This document shows positions 35,140-43,342 of a stretch of DNA of 64,000 bases, one piece after another. The notes beneath the pieces were generated by a model. That model made no database searches. It was not told the DNA's origin and saw only the letters and a program-made list of their open reading frames with translations. Source of the DNA: Sulfurimonas sp. HSL1-2. Lineage in GTDB: Bacteria > Campylobacterota > Campylobacteria > Campylobacterales > Sulfurimonadaceae. The stretch spans positions 1,051,573 through 1,115,572 of the forward strand of contig NZ_CP147914.1 of the NCBI RefSeq assembly GCF_039645565.1, written 5' to 3'. The first letter of the stretch is position 1, and every line of letters starts with the position of its first letter. The position numbers and the translations under genes were made by a program.

Positions 35140-35781
35140 ACTTCCATCATCGCGCCAATCGCATTCTATTTAAAAGCGCGGGAACAGGGAGTCTTTGAGT
35201 ATGCCGCTCCCGCTTCACGCGGCAGCGGTGGGAGCCTAAGCGCTCCCGTGGGCGGTTGCTGGCCCAGGCGGTGCATACGGCGCACCCTTTAGTAAGATGC
35301 CGAACTCCCGAAGGGGCATATGACCTCATAGCTTGTCGCGAGCCGATCCAAGCGGCGCGACGGTTCCAATCTCTGGAGCGAGGTTGCCCGGCATCTTGTC
35401 TGTGAAAGGTAAAGCGCCCGCGGTCCCATGTGGTGGCGCTGCACTGTCATGCGCGCCGAGCTCTATTGGCTGCTTCGACCCGGCTTCACCTTTTACAGAA
35501 AAGCATCTTACTTCGTTTACCCGATCCTTCGTCGCGTTTCAGCCCATACCCCAACTCTGTATTAGGGGCGGCATCCTCTTGCGACGAGGGACCCAAAACC
35601 GCCAATAAATTCGTTTGATTCATTGGCTTCCTTTGCGGTACCTTTTTAAAGATCTTTCGTACGTACAAGAGTCATGATAACTCCTAAAAAATAAAAGCAA
35701 AATTAAATGGAGAAGGTCGTTTCGGGCGGAGATAAAAAGGTGATACGGGGTGGGAACGGGCACAATGTGCCCGCATAGGTA
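35140..35781. other. 640-base region without a recognisable gene
   Basis: No convincing long ORF. The right end, read on the minus strand, has AGGAG 7 bases before an ATG at about 35675 that opens a 9-codon frame MTLVRTKDL. AAAGGA then precedes a 45-codon frame starting MNQTNLLAVLGPSSQEDAAP (ATG at 35623). The left part contains structured DNA: GGGAGC/GCTCCC near 35231-35248, AAGATGCCG (35295-35303) with CGGCATCTT (35389-35397), and a 15-base imperfect pair near 35400 and 35490. RNase P and tmRNA core motifs were not found. It may be an unrecognised RNA, a leader with a decayed gene, or both. Confidence 0.4.
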
Positions 35782-36627
35782 TTACTCGGCGAGCTTGGGA
35801 AGCTCGTTGGAGAGGATCTCCAGGTTCGGCAGCATGATGATCTCGATGCGGCGGTTGAGCGCGCGCCCCTCCGGCGTTTCGTTGGTCGCTCGGGGGTGGA
35901 ATTCGCCGAAGCCGGCGGCAGAGACGTTGTCGGCGGAGACGCCCTCGTCGATCATGAGGTGCACGACGCTGAGTGCGCGCGCGGTGGAGAGCTCCCAGTT
36001 GCTCGGGAAGCGCGCGCTCTTGATGGGGACGTTGTCCGTGTGCCCCTCGACCTGGAAGCGGCGGTCGGGGAAGGCGGCGAGGGCCTTGGCGATCTGCGCC
36101 AGCGCCTCCCGGCCCGCCTTGTTCACGGTCGCGCTGCCGCTGGCGAAGAGGACTTCATCGGGGAGGTTGATGACGATGCGTCCCTTCTCGATGGAGACGG
36201 TCAGCTGCCCGCCGTCGATCATCTTCTGCAGCTCCTTGACGAACTGCGCGTAGATCTCGTTACGCTTCTGCGTCTCGGCCTCGATCTGCTTCATGGTCTC
36301 AAGCTGTTCGCGGGAAGCCCCCAGCTCTTTGCGGGCCGCCTCGAGGTCCTGCTGAAGCTGCAGCTTGCGCATCTCCATCTCGCTCAGTTCGACGTTGTTG
36401 AACTCGATCTGCGACTTGCCCTTGGCGATCTCCTCGCGGTCCTTGGCGATCTGCGCCTGGTTGCGCACAATCTCGTCGCGCTGCTCCTTGATGGTCTGCT
36501 GCGCGGAACCGAGCTGCGTGCGGGTCTGGTTCAGCTCCTGCAGCGTCGCCTCGTGCGTACTCTTCATAACACAGCCGGAACTGAGCAACATTACTGCCGC
36601 CATCGCGGCCACCGGAATCAATTTCAT
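35782..36627 (-). CDS. OmpA-family lipoprotein
   Basis: 281 aa. The signal peptide ends in the lipobox LLSSGC (Cys about residue 19). A coiled coil follows (about 30-115, rich in EIAKGKSQIEFNNVELSEME), then the peptidoglycan-binding OmpA domain with DEVLFASGSATVNKAGREAL, FQVEGHTDNVPIKSARFPSN and NWELSTARALSVVHLMIDEG. It resembles MotB-like or Pal-like cell-wall anchors but has no TM helix besides the signal. Probably an outer-membrane lipoprotein bound to peptidoglycan. Stands alone. Confidence 0.88.
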   Translation of the reverse strand: MKLIPVAAMAAVMLLSSGCVMKSTHEATLQELNQTRTQLGSAQQTIKEQRDEIVRNQAQIAKDREEIAKGKSQIEFNNVELSEMEMRKLQLQQDLEAARKELGASREQLETMKQIEAETQKRNEIYAQFVKELQKMIDGGQLTVSIEKGRIVINLPDEVLFASGSATVNKAGREALAQIAKALAAFPDRRFQVEGHTDNVPIKSARFPSNWELSTARALSVVHLMIDEGVSADNVSAAGFGEFHPRATNETPEGRALNRRIEIIMLPNLEILSNELPKLAE

Positions 36628-36833
36628 AATGGGGACTCCTTTTGATTGGTCGAGGCATTATAACCGAAGAGGGGAAATGGCATCCGCAAATGGAAATGCC
36701 CCCTTCCTACGCCGTTCCAGGGTAGGATATGCTGTAAAAAAGGCAAAAAACAGTGCGGAAAATCGACCTTTGATGAAGAGAATACGAACAATGTAGCGTC
36801 ATGTGGCGACAAAGCTATATATACTCAATAATA

Positions 36834-37140
36834 GCTTCGGTCCCCGAAGCGCATCAAATCGATAGGCAACCTGTCGTTAAGCGTGCCTTGAAAGCCGTTG
36901 CGGAGGCATAAAGCCGGGAGCAAAGAGGGATTCGCGCAACGACGATTTTCTTTGGTTTCGTTTCTTTGTAAAAAGAAAGGAAAAGGAAAAACTCTTTGCC
37001 ACTTTTTTAGAAAAAGTAGCGTAAAAAGCGGCCTTTCGCAAATCGCTCATCTCTCCCGACTTTAGGCCTTCAGGGCGGCTTTCAAGGAGCGTTCAAGGCC
37101 AATTCTTGATTTCATTGAATGCGCTTCGGGTGACCGAAGC
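36834..37140 (+). repeat. foldback repeat, unit 1 (307 bases)
   Basis: Bounded on the left by the hairpin GCTTCGG-TCC-CCGAAGC and on the right by GCTTCGG-GTGA-CCGAAGC. Between them are nested inverted repeats: CCTTGAAAGCCG (36886-36897) with CGGCTTTCAAGG (37076-37087), AGGCATAAAGCCGGGAG with CTCCCGACTTTAGGCCT, and two inner hairpins TTTCTTT/AAAGAAA (36961-36978) and ACTTTTT/AAAAAGT (37001-37017). The unit is non-coding. The region 36628-36833 before it holds nothing that I can name. Confidence 0.85.
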
Positions 37141-37156
37141 TAATAGGAAAGAAAGA

Positions 37157-37465
37157 GCTTCGACAAGTCGAAGCGCATTAGATAAATTTGAGCCTGTCGT
37201 TCTGCGCTCCTTGAAAGCCGTTGCGGAGGCATAAAGCCGGGAGCAGCGTGCGATTCGCAGAACGACGATTTTCTTTGGGTTCGTTTCTTTGTAAAAAGAA
37301 AGGAATGAAGGGAAGATTTCCTTGCCACTTTTTTAGAAAAAGTAGCGCAAAAAGCGGCCTTTCGCGAATCGCTCGCCCTTCTCGGCTTTAGGCCTTCAGG
37401 GCGGCTTTCAAGGAGCGCTCAAGGCCAAGCCCCAATTGTTTGGACGCGCTTCGACGTGTCGAAGC
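37157..37465 (+). repeat. foldback repeat, unit 2 (309 bases)
   Basis: Same layout as unit 1, separated from it by a 16-base linker TAATAGGAAAGAAAGA. Both border hairpins here are GCTTCGA/TCGAAGC instead of GCTTCGG/CCGAAGC, so each stem changed in both arms. Inner pairs include GCGATTCGC (37250-37258) with GCGAATCGC (37364-37372). Confidence 0.85.
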
Positions 37466-37482
37466 TAATATGAAAATACAAA

Positions 37483-37515
37483 GCTTCAGCCCCTGAAGCG
37501 CGTTAATCAATAGGC
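37483..37515 (+). repeat. foldback repeat, unit 3 (left end only)
   Basis: The left border hairpin GCTTCAG-CCC-CTGAAGC is followed by GCGTTAATCAATAGGC, matching the beginning of the unit at 59170. Similarity then stops, 68 bases before radC. The stem carries yet another compensated pair (A-T for G-C). Confidence 0.7.
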
Positions 37516-37571
37516 AGAAGCTCGGCTTGGTTTTCCTAAAACTTAATATAACATATGTAGTTATATTACGA

Positions 37572-37577
37572 TAGAAT
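37572..37577 (+). promoter_or_regulatory. -10 box of a likely leaderless promoter (radC)
   Basis: TAGAAT ends 6 bases before the radC ATG at 37584. The gap TATTGC has no Shine-Dalgarno. The DNA upstream is very AT-rich. Confidence 0.45.
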
Positions 37578-37583
37578 TATTGC

Positions 37584-38243
37584 ATGAAAAAGCTCCAGGA
37601 ACTCTACAAAAGTGATAAGCCCCGCGAAAAACTGCTGGCAAAAGGTCCCTCTGCCCTCAAAGCGTACGAGCTGATGGCGGTGCTGCTCGGCAGCAGGGTG
37701 CCGGGCAAGGATGTGCTGCAGCTCTCCAAAGAGATCGTGGGGCTCTTTGACACCTCGTTCGAGAGGCTGACGCTCGACGATCTGACCTCCGTCCACGGCA
37801 TGGGTGAAGCAAAAGCCGCGCAGATCCTCGCTGCCGTCGAGCTCTCCCGGCGCTATCTCATCAAGCAGCACGTCAAAATAACGTCGGCCGTGGATGTCTA
37901 CGAACTGCTGCGCGAATACGGTTCCAAAAAGCAGGAGTATTTCATTGCCCTGGCCCTGGATGGGGCCTCGCATCTTATCGAGAAGCGTGTCGTCTCCATC
38001 GGGACCCTCAACCAGTCCCTCGTGCACCCCCGCGAGGTCTTCGCGGATGCCGTCGCGGACAGGGCAGCGGGGATCATCATTGCCCACAACCACCCCGGCG
38101 GCCAGCTCGTCCCGAGCAGGGAAGATGTCGCAGTCACCCGGCGTCTCAGGGAGGCGGGAACATTGCTGGGAATAGAGCTGCTGGATCATGTCATTTTGAC
38201 CAGGGACGGATTTCTCAGTCTGCGGGAGGAGGGGGTGTTGTGA
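37584..38243 (+). CDS. radC: RadC-family JAB-domain protein
   Basis: 219 aa. An N-terminal helix-hairpin-helix region (LDDLTSVHGMGEAKAAQILA) and a C-terminal JAB/MPN metal site: IIIAHNHPGGQLVPSREDVA (H-x-H...S..D). The Glu of the motif is in the central strand. The family is frequent in mobile and defence islands; its biochemical role is unsettled. It marks the left side of the accessory block. Confidence 0.92.
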   Translation: MKKLQELYKSDKPREKLLAKGPSALKAYELMAVLLGSRVPGKDVLQLSKEIVGLFDTSFERLTLDDLTSVHGMGEAKAAQILAAVELSRRYLIKQHVKITSAVDVYELLREYGSKKQEYFIALALDGASHLIEKRVVSIGTLNQSLVHPREVFADAVADRAAGIIIAHNHPGGQLVPSREDVAVTRRLREAGTLLGIELLDHVILTRDGFLSLREEGVL

Positions 38244-38295
38244 TCAATCTAAATATATCCAATAAGATATTTTTTATACCCTATAAGGCATAATT

Positions 38296-38634
38296 GTGGA
38301 ATGGAAAGTAGAGTTTTACACGGATGAGAAGGGCGCTAAACCGGTAAAAGAGTGGATGCTGGGATTGGAAGCGAGTGCCCGTTCTGCCCTGATGCGCAAT
38401 GTGGATTTGCTGGAACGTATGGGCCTGGGCATACGCGAGCCCTATGTGAAGTATTTGGAAGAGAAACTCTACGAAGTCAGGGCGAAAGACCGCAGTGGCA
38501 TTTACCGGGTTATTTATTTTGCCCACACGGGAAAACGGTTCGTCCTTTTACACGGGTTTGTCAAAAAGACGCAGAAGACACCCCGAAAAGAGATTGAGAT
38601 TGCGAAGCAACGGATGAGGGAGATGATGAAATGA
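38296..38634 (+). CDS. RelE/HigB-like toxin (Gp49-type)
   Basis: 112 aa starting GTG at 38296 with AAGG 7 bases upstream (VEWKVEFYTDEKGAKPVKEW). The core YEVRAKDRSGIYRVIYFAHT and the following FVLLHGFVKKTQKTPRKEIE are the phage-derived Gp49/HigB-like signature. Such toxins cleave mRNA on the ribosome. The stop overlaps the antitoxin ATG by 4 bases, the toxin-first order of HigBA-type modules. Confidence 0.88.
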   Translation: MEWKVEFYTDEKGAKPVKEWMLGLEASARSALMRNVDLLERMGLGIREPYVKYLEEKLYEVRAKDRSGIYRVIYFAHTGKRFVLLHGFVKKTQKTPRKEIEIAKQRMREMMK

Positions 38635-38903
38635 GTGAATTTCAAGATTTTTTGAAAGAGCAGTTGAAAGATGAAAAGTTCAAAGCAGAGTGGGACAGGC
38701 TGGAGCTGCGCTACAGGGTCATTGAGCAGATTCTGAAACTCCGCATCAAGTATGACCTGACGCAGAAGCAGTTTGCGGAAAAGGTCGGAACGACACAGGC
38801 CGTCATCTCCCGCATCGAAAACGGCAATGTTAACATCGGGATTGACTTTCTGGATCGTGTGGCCAAGGCGTTTGGGAAAAAAGTCGAAGTGAAGCTGATA
38901 TGA
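38631..38903 (+). CDS. XRE-family antitoxin
   Basis: 90 aa with a helix-turn-helix LTQKQFAEKVGTTQAVISRI followed by ENGNVNIGIDFLDRVAKAFG. It should neutralise the upstream HigB-like toxin and repress the pair. The AT-rich stretch 38244-38295 upstream of the toxin is the probable operator. Overlaps the toxin and ywbE genes by 4 bases each. Confidence 0.9.
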   Translation: MSEFQDFLKEQLKDEKFKAEWDRLELRYRVIEQILKLRIKYDLTQKQFAEKVGTTQAVISRIENGNVNIGIDFLDRVAKAFGKKVEVKLI

Positions 38904-39103
38904 GCACAATGCCGGACCCCAGACAAAGAAAGAACATACGCTTCGGATTGAGCGTCGCCATCGTGCTGAAACAGGACCAGGACACAGGTAGACTGACAGA
39001 CGGCATCGTCCGTGACATCCTCACCAAAAGCGCCACGCACCCGCACGGCATCAAAGTGCGCCTGATGAGCGGCGAAGTAGGGCGGGTGAAGGAGATTTAT
39101 TGA
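38900..39103 (+). CDS. ywbE: YwbE-family protein (DUF2196)
   Basis: 67 aa, with VAIVLKQDQDTGRLTDGIVR, DILTKSATHPHGIKVRLMSG and EVGRVKEI, which is the complete DUF2196/YwbE fold, a small KOW-like beta domain. Function unknown. Its ATG overlaps the antitoxin stop (ATGA), so it is transcribed with the toxin/antitoxin pair. That is unusual for this family. Confidence 0.85.
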   Translation: MSTMPDPRQRKNIRFGLSVAIVLKQDQDTGRLTDGIVRDILTKSATHPHGIKVRLMSGEVGRVKEIY

Positions 39104-39394
39104 TTACCACCAATAAAGTTGGTTCCTGAATATTCTTTTGTTAGCTGCTATTGTAGTTAATGGAAAGAAGCTACTTTTCACAAAATTATCATCGTGATAA
39201 CGGATAAGAGACAATGGCGATAGGGAAATGCAAGGAACAAATAAACTATGATGGGAACGTAAAACTTCTAAACATGTAGAAAAATTTTTAGAACAAAGAG
39301 AATAAGAACAATAAAATATTTTTTATTGTTTTAACACTGTTTAGATATGCTTATTCCACATTATTGAAGAAATTGGACAATCGTAGGAAATTTG
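39104..39394. promoter_or_regulatory. AT-rich control region of the defence cluster
   Basis: 290 bases with no ORF. It has a palindrome TTATCA-TCG-TGATAA at 39186-39200, a possible operator, and a perfect 10-bp hairpin AACAATAAAA-TATT-TTTTATTGTT at 39307-39330 followed by TT, a likely terminator or attenuator in front of the helicase gene. A promoter for the cluster would lie between 39330 and 39380, but I cannot pick one. Confidence 0.5.
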
Positions 39395-42300
39395 ATGGAA
39401 ATCATAGATAATATAAATCAACTATTTGGAGATAATCTCAAAAAAAATATTACGAAAAATTCAAAACTCAAAATTGCAGCATCTTGTTTTTCCATTTACG
39501 CCTTTGAAGCCCTTAAAAAAGAACTTGAAAAAATTGATTCATTAGAATTTATCTTTACATCTCCCACTTTTGTTCCTAACGAAGCTATAGACAATATAAA
39601 AAAAGAGCGTCGGGAGTTTTTTATCCCAAAATCTGAACGGGAACGAAGCTTCTACGGTAGTGAGTTTGAGATCCAGCTCAAGAATAAGCTGACACAACGT
39701 GCAATTGCCAAAGAGTGTGCCGAATGGATCAAACGTAAAGCAACATTTCGATCAAACCATACATCTGCTCCTATGCAACAATTTGCGTGTGTCAGTTCCG
39801 AAGCGGCTACTGTTGTCTATAACCCTTTAAATGGGTTTACTGCAGTCGACTTGGGGTACCAACAAGGCAATGCGGTTTCTAATTTTGTCAATCGCTTTGA
39901 TGAAAGTGCAATGACACAAACCTATCTAAACTTGTTTGAGCAGATATGGAGTGATAGAGAAAAGCTTGATGACGTCACTCAAAGACTGGTCGACCACATT
40001 TCGACGGTTTATAAAGAAAATTCTCCTGAACATATCTATTTTTCAATGCTCTACAACATCTTCAACGAGTTTTTGGAGGATCTCAATGAAGATGTACTCC
40101 CGAATGATCGAACAGGCTTTAGGGACACATTGGTTTGGAAGAAGCTCTACAACTTTCAAGCTGATGCGGCCACAGGAATTATCAATAAATTGGAGACATA
40201 CAACGGGTGTATTCTTGCAGATAGTGTTGGCCTTGGTAAAACATTCACCGCATTGGCAGTGATCAAGTATTACGAGCTACGTAATAAGTCTGTTTTGGTG
40301 CTATGTCCGAAAAAGCTCGCGGAGAACTGGCTAAACTATAGTACGAATTTAAGAACCAATATCTTTGCCAAAGACCGCTTCAATTATGACGTGCTCAATC
40401 ACACGGACCTTTCTCGTACATCAGGTTACTCTCATGGAACCGATCTATCACGGATCAATTGGGGGAATTATGACCTTGTCGTCATCGACGAGTCCCACAA
40501 CTTCCGTAACAGTGAGGTTTTCAAAGGAAAAGAGACCCGATATCAAAAGTTGATGAACTCCATCATCAAATCCGGTGTGAAAACAAAAGTTTTGATGCTC
40601 TCTGCAACTCCCGTCAATAACCGTTTTACCGATTTAAAAAATCAGTTGGCTTTGGCATACGAGGGTGAAGAGAATCAGTTGAATGAGAAACTCAATACCA
40701 GTAAAGATATAGATGTTATCTTTCGTAGGGCCCAAGAGGTTTTTAACGCCTGGTCAAAATTCCCTGCAGAAAAACGTACCGCAGAAGCCATTCTCAGTGC
40801 ATTGGATTTCGATTTTTTTGAATTGCTTGACAGTGTCACGATTGCAAGATCACGAAAGCATATTCAGACGTTTTATGACACCTCAGATATTGGGAAGTTC
40901 CCTACGCGTCGTAAACCGATCTCTTTTCATCCACAACTGACAAACAGAAGTGACGTTATTGGCTTTAATGGGATTTTCTCTGAACTTTCCTTACTCAAAC
41001 TCTCCGTTTATGCACCTATTAGCTACATCTTGCCAAGTCGGATTGAAAAGTATGAAGCTATGTATGATACCGAGCTACAAGGAGGCAGGAGTCGCTTCCG
41101 TCAAGCAGACCGCGAAAAGAGTTTGGTTGCCTTGATGACGACCAACTTACTTAAACGCCTTGAGAGCTCCGTGCACGCTTTTCGGCTGACCCTTCAAAAG
41201 CTAAAAGAAAATCATGCAGAACTACTATCGCAGATCAGTCGTTATGAACGCGGTGACAAGACAACCAGAATTGGGGATATTCCTGCAGGGTTTGAAAATG
41301 CAGATATGGATGATGAAGAACAAACTGGAATGAACGATAGCCTCATTGGTAAGAAAATCAAAATCAGTCTAGATGATATGGATGTACCTTCTTGGAAAGC
41401 AGACTTAAAAGCCGATCTTTTCATCATTGACCGTTTATTACTAGAGATGGATAAAGTCACGCCGGATGATGATTTCAAGCTCCAGCATCTACAAGAGCAC
41501 ATTGATCAAAAAGTCAAGAACCCTATCAATGCAGGCAATAAGAAAGTCATTATTTTTACCGCATTTGCCGATACGGCGGATTATCTCTATGATCAACTCT
41601 CGCCTCACTTTTTGAGAGTGCACAATCTGCATACGGGGAAAGTGACAGGATCAAGTGCACCTGCAACGACGCTTAACAAGCATTACGATTTTCAAGGGAT
41701 ATTGACGCTTTTCTCACCTTTTTCAAAAGAGAAGGCAGTCGTCTTCCCCAATGAAACGAATGAATTGGACATCTTGATCGGTACCGACTGTATATCCGAA
41801 GGACAAAATCTTCAAGACTGCGACTATTTGATCAATTACGATATCCACTGGAATCCTGTGCGTATCATCCAACGTTTTGGGCGGGTAGATCGTATCGGCT
41901 CGAGAAACAGCTCCATTCAATTGGTCAACTACTGGCCGGATATCACCCTTGATGAGTATATCAATCTCAAAGAGCGTGTGGAAAACCGAATGATGATCGC
42001 TGATGTTACGGCAACAGGCGACGATAACGTACTCAGTGCCAAGGCTAATGACATCTCTTATCGCAAAGAGCAACTACGACGACTTCAAGAAGAAGTTATA
42101 GAGATGGAAGACCTCAAAACAGGGGTGTCAATTACAGATCTTGGACTCAACGACTTCCGTATGGACCTGCTCAATTACGTCAAAACCCACGGCGATTTGA
42201 GAAGCTTGCCAACAGGCCTTCATGCAGTAGTTCCTTCTAATAGAGAACTGGGACTCTTGCCGGGTGTCATCTTTACACTCTATAACCGTAACCAAAACGT

Positions 42301-42667
42301 CAACATCAATCAACAAAACCGCCTACACCCCTACTACTTAGTCTACATCGGTAATGATGGCGAGATTATCGCGGACCATACGCAAGTCAAACAGCTTCTT
42401 GATTTGGCAAGAGCAGCGTGCAAAGGCCAAAGTGAACCGATTCACCAAGCGTATGAAGCCTTTAATGATGTAACGCAGGACGGACGGGATATGAACTACT
42501 ACTCCGATCTTCTTGATCAGGCGATAAGTTCCATGATCGATGTACAAGAGGAGAAGGATATCGATTCTCTCTTTGGCGGAGGAAAAACATCAGCGTTGAC
42601 CAGCAGGATTGAAGGTTTGGATGATTTTGAACTAATCAATTTCATCGTTGTCCAGGATGTTGAATAA
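39395..42667 (+). CDS. SNF2-type helicase with PLD-like N-terminal region, defence-associated
   Basis: 1090 aa. The first ~190 residues resemble the phospholipase-D-like module of defence helicases, but no HxK pair is visible. The SF2 core follows: Walker A DSVGLGKT (about 276-283), DESH (about 366-369), LSATPVNNRF, and in the second RecA domain GTDCISEGQNLQDCDYL and QRFGRVDRIGS (about 826-836). A long C-terminal part has no known motif. AGGA lies 6 bases before the ATG at 39395. The DNA is about 40-43% GC, well below the chromosome. Overlaps the DUF4391 gene by one base (TAATG). Probably an ATP-driven translocase acting with the type III enzyme below. Confidence 0.85.
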   Translation: MEIIDNINQLFGDNLKKNITKNSKLKIAASCFSIYAFEALKKELEKIDSLEFIFTSPTFVPNEAIDNIKKERREFFIPKSERERSFYGSEFEIQLKNKLTQRAIAKECAEWIKRKATFRSNHTSAPMQQFACVSSEAATVVYNPLNGFTAVDLGYQQGNAVSNFVNRFDESAMTQTYLNLFEQIWSDREKLDDVTQRLVDHISTVYKENSPEHIYFSMLYNIFNEFLEDLNEDVLPNDRTGFRDTLVWKKLYNFQADAATGIINKLETYNGCILADSVGLGKTFTALAVIKYYELRNKSVLVLCPKKLAENWLNYSTNLRTNIFAKDRFNYDVLNHTDLSRTSGYSHGTDLSRINWGNYDLVVIDESHNFRNSEVFKGKETRYQKLMNSIIKSGVKTKVLMLSATPVNNRFTDLKNQLALAYEGEENQLNEKLNTSKDIDVIFRRAQEVFNAWSKFPAEKRTAEAILSALDFDFFELLDSVTIARSRKHIQTFYDTSDIGKFPTRRKPISFHPQLTNRSDVIGFNGIFSELSLLKLSVYAPISYILPSRIEKYEAMYDTELQGGRSRFRQADREKSLVALMTTNLLKRLESSVHAFRLTLQKLKENHAELLSQISRYERGDKTTRIGDIPAGFENADMDDEEQTGMNDSLIGKKIKISLDDMDVPSWKADLKADLFIIDRLLLEMDKVTPDDDFKLQHLQEHIDQKVKNPINAGNKKVIIFTAFADTADYLYDQLSPHFLRVHNLHTGKVTGSSAPATTLNKHYDFQGILTLFSPFSKEKAVVFPNETNELDILIGTDCISEGQNLQDCDYLINYDIHWNPVRIIQRFGRVDRIGSRNSSIQLVNYWPDITLDEYINLKERVENRMMIADVTATGDDNVLSAKANDISYRKEQLRRLQEEVIEMEDLKTGVSITDLGLNDFRMDLLNYVKTHGDLRSLPTGLHAVVPSNRELGLLPGVIFTLYNRNQNVNINQQNRLHPYYLVYIGNDGEIIADHTQVKQLLDLARAACKGQSEPIHQAYEAFNDVTQDGRDMNYYSDLLDQAISSMIDVQEEKDIDSLFGGGKTSALTSRIEGLDDFELINFIVVQDVE

Positions 42668-43332
42668 TGCTGTATGAGTACCCCATGCAAGCCTATTTTG
42701 GACGGGTGATTCCAAAAAGCAAGATATACGAGCACGGTAGTGTTAATACGGCGATGAGAGAGAAGTTTATTGCACAAATCGACAAGATCATTTGGAGTTA
42801 TAAACTGGCCCCGGAAACGATCAACTTGGCTGCTTCAGAGAGCGTGCCCGAGATTCAGGTGTTTGATGTTTTTCTGAAAGCCAATGAACTGGGCGAAGAT
42901 GTTTTAAGAGTCCTTGACAAAGCGATACCGTTCCCCATTATCTACCAAATCCATAGAAATGATCAAGTCAAAGTGAAAGCCGCGTACAAGCGGCCAAGTG
43001 AGTCGGATAAAAGAAAATGGGTGATTGAATCGTATTTCGAGAGTGAATGGCTTGACTCAGAAGATCCGAAAATTAAGCTTCCGGTAGCATTGAACTTAAT
43101 AAAGCTGTATGAGCAGATGATCCAGTTTTTGATGCCGATCGACATTAGAGATCAACCGAATCAGGGGTCTCTCAAAGATCAAGTCGATAAAATTCAGCTC
43201 ATTAAAGCCAAAGAGCGAGAGTATGAAAAGCTCAAGGCTAAACGTGATAAGGAACAGCAATTCAATCGCAAAGCAGAATTGAACTCCCAACTAAAACTTA
43301 TCAAAAAAGAACTTGACGAATTAAGACAATAA
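42667..43332 (+). CDS. DUF4391 protein
   Basis: 221 aa. The N-terminal domain reads FGRVIPKSKIYEHGSVNTAM, FIAQIDKIIWSYKLAPETIN and LDKAIPFPIIYQI, the pattern of DUF4391. The last ~55 residues form a charged coiled coil (IKAKEREYEKLKAKRDKEQQ). No catalytic motif is recognised. DUF4391 genes often sit next to helicases in restriction islands. A role as a scaffold or specificity partner of the helicase is inference. Same low GC as the helicase and coupled to it by TAATG. Confidence 0.8.
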   Translation: MLYEYPMQAYFGRVIPKSKIYEHGSVNTAMREKFIAQIDKIIWSYKLAPETINLAASESVPEIQVFDVFLKANELGEDVLRVLDKAIPFPIIYQIHRNDQVKVKAAYKRPSESDKRKWVIESYFESEWLDSEDPKIKLPVALNLIKLYEQMIQFLMPIDIRDQPNQGSLKDQVDKIQLIKAKEREYEKLKAKRDKEQQFNRKAELNSQLKLIKKELDELRQ

Positions 43333-43342
43333 AAGGATGGAT

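Noticed and set aside
35150-35640. tmRNA or RNase P RNA in the arfB-OmpA gap
   Set aside because: No tRNA-like T-arm with CCA end, no tag-peptide frame and no RNase P core motifs.
37140-37328. 62-codon frame on the minus strand ending in RFDLSKLFLSY, and its twin near 59478-59936
   Set aside because: Both lie inside the foldback repeat and start without a ribosome site. The similarity comes from the repeat DNA; the frames run across hairpin arms and are not preserved between all units.
36834-37515. Integron attC array or CRISPR array
   Set aside because: The border hairpins lack the GTTRRRY/RYYYAAC core of attC, there are no cassette ORFs and no integrase. The repeat period of about 325 bases and absence of short direct repeats with spacers exclude CRISPR.
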